DNA from: JAFAGX01 sp035624215
GTDB lineage: Bacteria > Acidobacteriota > Terriglobia > Terriglobales > Acidobacteriaceae
Direction of reading: 5' to 3'
NCBI GenBank assembly: GCA_035624215.1
Contig: DASPRY010000170.1
Span: 5,859-69,858 of the forward strand
Length of the DNA stretch: 64,000 nucleotides
How positions within the stretch are numbered: the stretch's first letter is position 1; each line of letters begins with the position of its first letter. Below the pieces are notes generated by a model. That model made no database searches, was not told the origin of the DNA, and saw only the letters and a list, made by a program, of their open reading frames with translations. The position numbers and the translations under genes are program-made. Of this stretch, positions 60,081 through 64,000 are shown piece after piece.

Positions 60081-60854
60081 ATGTTCCAAGATATGCTCAA
60101 GCCGGATGACAACGCAATCGGGAGAGTACCTCGTCCCGATAAGCAGCGCCGCCGACTGTCCATCGCAATCGTCCTACTGCTCTGCGCTCTAGTCGTCGTC
60201 CTGATCAAAGATCACGAGTACTGGTTTGGCGGCGAGGAAACGACCACGGCTCCCGAGGAGCAGGAGCAGCAGGTTGCGTCCTCTCCTGCTCCGAGCACCC
60301 CGGCGGAGGTTCCCGCACCACCTCCCGCGGCTCCGGCGCCCAAACCCGCGAAGCACATTGCCAGTAAGCGTTCCGTGCAACCGTCAAATACCGCAACAGC
60401 CGCTTCTACAACTACGACTCCCAGCATTGCACCGGCGCAAGCCGCCGCCAGCAACCCTGCAACCGCTCAAGTACCGCCCAAGCCAGCGTCCAAGCCCAGC
60501 GCGCCGAAGATGGGTGAGACGGCTGCCGAGCGGGTGCAGATGGCCTCGATCAAAGCGCCGCTGCCCGCTGAGTACCCTTTGCTCTCCGGACAAATGTCTG
60601 TCCAAGGTTCAGTATTGCTGCAGGCACTCATAGGAGCAGACGGTGTGGTTGAGGACCTGCGCGTCCTCAGCGGTCCGACTATCCTGGCTTCTGCCGCGCG
60701 CGAAGCCGTCCGTCAATGGAAATTCAAGCCTTATTATGAGAACGGAAAACCGGTTGAGACCCAGGCCAGGGTAACCGTGAACTTCACCATTAACGTATCG
60801 AATACCACCGCCAGGAATCAGACCACCTCGGTTACCAGTGAAGGCGCCATTTAG
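60081..60854 (+). CDS. TonB family protein
   Basis: The 257-residue protein has a cytoplasmic head, one membrane anchor (about residues 26-43, LSIAIVLLLCALVVVLI), a Pro/Ala/Thr-rich periplasmic linker (about 55-150) and a C-terminal TonB domain with YPLLSGQMSVQGSVLLQALIGADG, SGPTILASAAREAVRQW and YYENGKPVETQARVTVNF. It is the second TonB of the window; no ExbB or ExbD gene is near, so it must borrow them. The neighbours are PilZ-like and HD-GYP genes, which suggest cyclic-di-GMP-linked control, though that is only context. Confidence 0.88.
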   Translation: MFQDMLKPDDNAIGRVPRPDKQRRRLSIAIVLLLCALVVVLIKDHEYWFGGEETTTAPEEQEQQVASSPAPSTPAEVPAPPPAAPAPKPAKHIASKRSVQPSNTATAASTTTTPSIAPAQAAASNPATAQVPPKPASKPSAPKMGETAAERVQMASIKAPLPAEYPLLSGQMSVQGSVLLQALIGADGVVEDLRVLSGPTILASAAREAVRQWKFKPYYENGKPVETQARVTVNFTINVSNTTARNQTTSVTSEGAI

Positions 60855-60996
60855 TCTTTAGATTCAAAGTTCACTCTGTTTTTTTCTTCCTGAAATGGGA
60901 GTGTGTCAAACTCTGTGACAATCGCACTGTTTTTCCAAACCGCTAACTTGCACGGGCGAATTTTTTGCAATAGGCTGGAAATGTAGCAGCTGTGCC

Positions 60997-62031
60997 ATGG
61001 ACTTCCCCGCGAAGCAAGCCTCTTTCATTCGCCCCCAGGATCAGCCCGACGTAACCGAGTTGCCCCTGCGCCGCCGCGCACCCCGTATCCTGGTGGTGGA
61101 CGACAATCCTGACACCATGGTCCTAATGAGGGAATTGCTTGAAACCCGCGGCTACGACGTGCTCACTGTCGCGGACGCCGGCCACGCAGAAATCGAGGTG
61201 CGCCGGCAACCTCCTGACTTGATCCTCTCCGACGTCGTCATGCCGGGGAAATCGGGATATGAGCTTTGTCGCGAGCTAAAAGAGGACCCGGCCACTCGCC
61301 TGATACCGTTCGTGTTGATTACTGGCCTGAGCGACCGCGAGGACAAACTGCGTGGGATCGAAGCCGGCGCCGATGACTTTCTCAATAAGCCAATTTTTTC
61401 CGAAGAGCTCTTCGCCCGAGTCAACTCGCTGCTCAAGCTCAAAGAATTTACCGACGAATTGGAAACCGCCGAGTCCGTCCTTTGCACGCTTGGTTTAAGT
61501 GTAGAAAGCCGTGATCCCTACACCGATGGCCACTGCCAGCGATTAGCGGAAAACGCCGGAAATCTTGGCCGCCATCTCGGTTTGGATGAGGATTCGGTTG
61601 TGGCTTTGCGGCGTGGTGGTTATCTCCACGATTTGGGCAAGATTGCCGTCCCCGACGAGATCCTGAAAAAGGGAAGCAATCTCACTCCCGAGGAATGGGC
61701 CATTATGAAGCAGCATCCCATCACCGGAGAAAATATTTGCCGTCCCCTCAGGTCGCTGCGGCTGGTGCTTCCCATCATTCGCAGTCACCACGAGCATTCC
61801 GATGGCAGCGGTTATCCGGATGGCTTGCACAAAAACGAAATCCCGCTGCTTCCCCGGATTCTGCAGGTGGTGGATGTATATGACGCGCTGCGGACCGCCC
61901 GCCCCTACAAGCCCGCGCTTCATCACGATCAAGCCGCACTCACCATGCGCCAGGAGGCCCGCTCCGGACTGTGGGATGAGCATCTGGTGATTGAGTTTTT
62001 CTCTATGCTGGAGCACCGCCAGGTGGCATAA
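60997..62031 (+). CDS. Response regulator with HD-GYP phosphodiesterase domain
   Basis: The 344-residue protein has a receiver domain (about residues 28-145, with VVDDNPDTM and phospho-acceptor Asp in LILSDVVMPGKSG) and an HD-GYP domain (about 165-340) with the metal pair HD at residues 211-212 in YLHDLGKIAVPDEIL and HHEHSDGSGYPDGL. HD-GYP enzymes break down cyclic-di-GMP to GMP. All the key residues are there, so activity is likely. It lies after the TonB gene, 142 bases away, and is followed by a possible terminator. No histidine kinase is nearby. Confidence 0.93.
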   Translation: MDFPAKQASFIRPQDQPDVTELPLRRRAPRILVVDDNPDTMVLMRELLETRGYDVLTVADAGHAEIEVRRQPPDLILSDVVMPGKSGYELCRELKEDPATRLIPFVLITGLSDREDKLRGIEAGADDFLNKPIFSEELFARVNSLLKLKEFTDELETAESVLCTLGLSVESRDPYTDGHCQRLAENAGNLGRHLGLDEDSVVALRRGGYLHDLGKIAVPDEILKKGSNLTPEEWAIMKQHPITGENICRPLRSLRLVLPIIRSHHEHSDGSGYPDGLHKNEIPLLPRILQVVDVYDALRTARPYKPALHHDQAALTMRQEARSGLWDEHLVIEFFSMLEHRQVA

Positions 62032-62032
62032 C

Positions 62033-62060
62033 CTGGCCAGCTCTTGCCGGGCCAGTTTTC
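62033..62060 (+). terminator. Candidate terminator after HD-GYP gene
   Basis: CTGGCC (62033-62038) pairs with GGCCAG (62050-62055), loop of 11 bases, followed by TTTTC. It starts 1 base past the TAA of the HD-GYP gene. The stem is short and the T-run is only four bases, so termination may be partial. The next gene is convergent. Confidence 0.45.
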
Positions 62061-62313
62061 ATGACGCAGCTTTGTAGGTACGAAGTATAGGCCGAACGGT
62101 TACACCGGTTCCCCTCCGAAAGACCACTGTCATGTGGGAGGAGCAATCCTCGCAAAGCCAGAAGAACTCCGGTCTCCCCACGGGTTTGCCATGATTAACG
62201 TTCACCGATTGGGGATATTGGCTGATTTCCCATCCATCCCAGCGAAATAACTTGCCGGTTCGAAAGAAAAGAAAACCATTCGGGCAGTTCGGATTGGCGC
62301 ACTTCGACAGCAT
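62059..62313 (-). CDS. Small zinc-binding protein, conserved style
   Basis: The 84-residue protein has two Cys pairs: CANPNCPNGF near the start and FFWLCEDCSSHMTVVF in the middle, a zinc-ribbon arrangement. The block FRTGKLFRWDGW between them is characteristic; I recall similar small acidobacterial proteins with an LFRF-type block, but this was not searched. ATG 62313 is the start; the tail has RRGTGVTVRPI. Function unknown. It is convergent with the HD-GYP gene and upstream of nothing on its strand except the PilZ-like copy B, 77 bases away. Confidence 0.7.
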   Translation of the reverse strand: MLSKCANPNCPNGFLFFRTGKLFRWDGWEISQYPQSVNVNHGKPVGRPEFFWLCEDCSSHMTVVFRRGTGVTVRPILRTYKAAS

Positions 62314-62390
62314 TGCCTTTCCGGAAAAAGCTAAGAGCTTTTATTTTACATCGGAGGTAAAGAGGGATTCGGCCACAGCATTCACACCAC

Positions 62391-62804
62391 TTACCAGGGC
62401 CTGGATTTTTCTATGCGCTCGTAGTCACGACGGCTCTGCCGATCTTCGCGCGCCGCTTTCTCAAGCGATGACTGAATGGCAGCTTTCAGCTTCGAATAAT
62501 CATCCTCACACAAGCCGACGAAGCAGAAAGGCTGGAGACTCCAGTTTACCGGGTTCAGCATCTTTGCCGTGCCCAGGACCGATCCGGTTGGCGCTATGAA
62601 CATTAGTCGAACCAATGATTGCGCTCTCACCGGTTGTGACAAGCTCAGCAATCCGCCGGTAACCGAGACCAGTTGCAAGCTGCCGGGCACGCGTCCTCCG
62701 TCAGAAAACCGAAGTACGGCAGGAGTGGTTTCTGGGAACCGCACGCGAGGGCCACCCCGCTGATGGGTTCTATTTGAAGTTTGTGATGGGGCCACGTACA
62801 CCAT
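62391..62804 (-). CDS. PilZ-like protein (copy B), no membrane anchor
   Basis: The 137-residue protein resembles copy A at 58.7 kb: RVRFPETTPAVLRFSDGG and VVSVTGGLLSLSQPV here correspond to RVHLEAATPAVLRF and VVSLTGGLLSLSNPV there, and both continue with VRLMF and GSVLGxAxML. It lacks the C-terminal membrane segment, ending in a charged helix (REDRQSRRDYERIEKSRPW). ATG 62804 (MVYVAPSQT) is preferred; an in-frame start at 62846 would add 14 residues. It may compete with copy A for the same ligand or partner. Confidence 0.72.
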   Translation of the reverse strand: MVYVAPSQTSNRTHQRGGPRVRFPETTPAVLRFSDGGRVPGSLQLVSVTGGLLSLSQPVRAQSLVRLMFIAPTGSVLGTAKMLNPVNWSLQPFCFVGLCEDDYSKLKAAIQSSLEKAAREDRQSRRDYERIEKSRPW

Positions 62805-62890
62805 GGTTCGCGAACCCCAGTATGCGCGGTAGTAAGCTTTCCACAAACGTTACTTCGGATGTTGTCCAGATTTCATGAGGGGTCCAAGGG

Positions 62891-63580
62891 CTACTTCTTC
62901 GCGGCCTCCGTTGCCCACTTCGCTAGACTCGCCAGAAACGGGTAAGCCGCTTGAGGGCTGGGCACCAGTCCTTGCAATGAGGCTTGCGGGCTGACCATGT
63001 GGCCATAGAATTCCCGGGTACTATCCTTGTCTTGCTTGACCAACGCCCCATCCAGCGCAACTCCCGCAAATACGCCACGGGCCCGGGAGTAGCTCAGGAT
63101 TTGGGCGCGCAGCTTCCAATCCGTGCCCGCTGCCGCCGCACGTCCCACCGGCCCGGCCGCGACGCTGGCGTCGCCGCCAAGCTTAAACTTGCTGGAAAGC
63201 AGATTGCGCATTCCCTCATTGTTCATGATCAACATCACCACATCTACCGCTTGACCTCCGATCTGGAACCCGAAGCTTCCGCCCTCAATCAGGAAGAAAG
63301 CCGGTGTACTCCAGCCTTGAGGCGTTCGGCAACTTGCCACGCCACGTCCATAGCGAGCGGCTACGACAAAGCCGCCGTTCAGCATGGCTGGCACGACGGC
63401 GACACACTCGGCGGACCCCAGCACGGTTTCGGGTATGCCCTGATCCGGTGCGGCCTGGATCTCGCTTAACACGTCGGCCGCAGCCTGCACCCGTTTCCCA
63501 GCCTTGGTTGCAATCTCCGGCGACGCTAGTGAAAGAGCTGTCAGGCACCCAATTACTCCGGCAAGCAGAAATCTTTTCAT
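62891..63580 (-). CDS. SYLF (Ysc84-type) domain protein, exported
   Basis: The 229-residue protein has a signal peptide (residues 1-19, MKRFLLAGVIGCLTALSLA). The SYLF domain covers about residues 60-200 with VLGSAECVAVVPAMLNGGFVVAARYGRGVASC, FFLIEGGSFGFQIGGQAVDVVMLIMN and LSYSRARGVFAGVALDGALVKQD, the diagnostic block. In eukaryotes SYLF binds lipids and actin; bacterial versions are envelope proteins of uncertain function, probably lipid-binding. The start is ATG 63580. It stands downstream of nothing visible on its strand. Confidence 0.9.
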   Translation of the reverse strand: MKRFLLAGVIGCLTALSLASPEIATKAGKRVQAAADVLSEIQAAPDQGIPETVLGSAECVAVVPAMLNGGFVVAARYGRGVASCRTPQGWSTPAFFLIEGGSFGFQIGGQAVDVVMLIMNNEGMRNLLSSKFKLGGDASVAAGPVGRAAAAGTDWKLRAQILSYSRARGVFAGVALDGALVKQDKDSTREFYGHMVSPQASLQGLVPSPQAAYPFLASLAKWATEAAKK

Positions 63581-64000
63581 TCGCTGAATCTCCTAGTAGG
63601 CATTACCGCGATTCTAAGGAATTCTCGCCTGTGCAGGACGCACTGTGGGCGGGACTTTGTTGACTACTCGGGAACTTGGGTGGCTTCGCCCAAGAAGCGC
63701 TGGGATCCCTCGCGCGCACGGCGCATCGAGATGACATCCCCGTCAGGCACTGCTTGTTGTTAGGCAAAGCTAACTTGGGCAAGAAAATTCGGGGTCGGCA
63801 ACGGTGATCCTAATCTCCGCTCCCAACCCCGTCTCCCAGGTTCTGTGGTAGGTGAAGCGAGTATGGGTGAAGAATGCGGAGGCGGCAAGATTACCAGGGT
63901 CACTGTACCTTAGTAATCTAAGGCGCTCTTTAAGCGCGCAGCGTAACAAGCAAGGTCCCCAGCAAAATCCCCGCCCCTGAGCGCGGAAATGGTTGCTATG
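63581..64000. other. 420-base region without a supported gene
   Basis: No frame here has family features. A small palindrome CCTTAG-TAAT-CTAAGG lies near 63908-63923 and GCGC-TCTTTAA-GCGC follows it. Near the right edge, on the minus strand, 29 codons are open to the window end, and could be the C-terminus of a gene that lies beyond, but this is too short to name. Confidence 0.4.

Noticed and set aside
1..64000. CRISPR array, insertion sequence, integron or rRNA operon
   Set aside because: No direct repeat array with regular spacers, no transposase or integrase motif, and no rRNA sequence was seen on either strand.
63914..64000. C-terminal end of a minus-strand gene at the right edge
   Set aside because: A 29-codon frame is open to the window edge, but it is too short to identify and other frames are equally possible.

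Overview
The window looks like a chromosomal segment of an Acidobacteriota bacterium, probably class Terriglobia (Koribacter-like). This is inferred from gene content and protein style, not from a database search. Supporting signs are a diderm envelope (LpxD, an LpxL-type acyltransferase, TonB/ExbB/ExbD, a SurA-like chaperone), many exported TPR proteins, tandem ExbD paralogues, a bactofilin, SpoIIE-type phosphatase and PilZ-like proteins, moderately high GC, and intergenic imperfect palindromes of several types. There is no transposase, integrase, phage module, CRISPR array or rRNA. One tRNA gene, tRNA-Pro(GGG), is present.

Layout. 1-2.0 kb: a DsbA-like oxidoreductase cut by the window edge and a SurA/PpiC-like lipoprotein. 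2.0-4.6 kb: biotin carboxyl carrier, biotin carboxylase and a universal stress protein. 4.6-16.9 kb: a long, almost entirely minus-strand block holding a TPR lipoprotein, two ExbD, ExbB, TonB, SecF, SecD, YajC, Tgt, a phosphoesterase, IspF, a P-loop NTPase with a cysteine cluster, LpxD and an LpxL-like acyltransferase. 17-23.4 kb: metabolic enzymes (aldo/keto reductase, gamma-glutamyltransferase, TIM-barrel isomerase, AsnS, arginase). 23.7-26 kb: a MacA-type adaptor and MacB/LolD-type ATPase without a permease. 26-32.3 kb: TPR protein, PstS-like protein, Ddl, an apparently exported cytidine deaminase, an SRPBCC protein behind two terminator-like hairpins, a YvlD-like membrane protein and an unknown exported protein. 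32.6-34.4 kb: PfkB kinase and D-lyxose isomerase. 34.5-42.5 kb: tRNA-Pro, RNase R, bactofilin, Kbl, a glycine-zipper lipoprotein, a YhaM-like exoribonuclease and a second SurA-like chaperone. 42.6-49.5 kb: three predicted metallopeptidases (M49-like, TPR-gluzincin, M1-like) and a SpoIIE-type phosphatase. 49.5-57.1 kb: TsaD, a CheY-like regulator, a zinc-ribbon peptide, IscS-type desulfurase, GalT, YraN, an EamA transporter and a class III aminotransferase. 57.6-63.6 kb: a YedA-like transporter and then a set of PilZ-like, TonB, HD-GYP, small zinc-binding and SYLF proteins.

How the genes work together. Much of the content serves the envelope: protein export (SecDF-YajC), periplasmic folding (DsbA-like, two SurA-like), energy coupling to the outer membrane (ExbB/ExbD/TonB), lipid A synthesis (LpxD, LpxL-like) and periplasmic peptidases. 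RNA functions are tRNA modification (Tgt, TsaD, with IscS as a sulfur donor), tRNA charging (AsnS) and RNA turnover (RNase R, YhaM-like). The least explained parts are the two-hairpin leader at 30.5 kb, the PilZ/TonB/HD-GYP set at 58.7-62.8 kb, the cysteine-containing P-loop NTPase at 14.1 kb and the population of intergenic inverted repeats.
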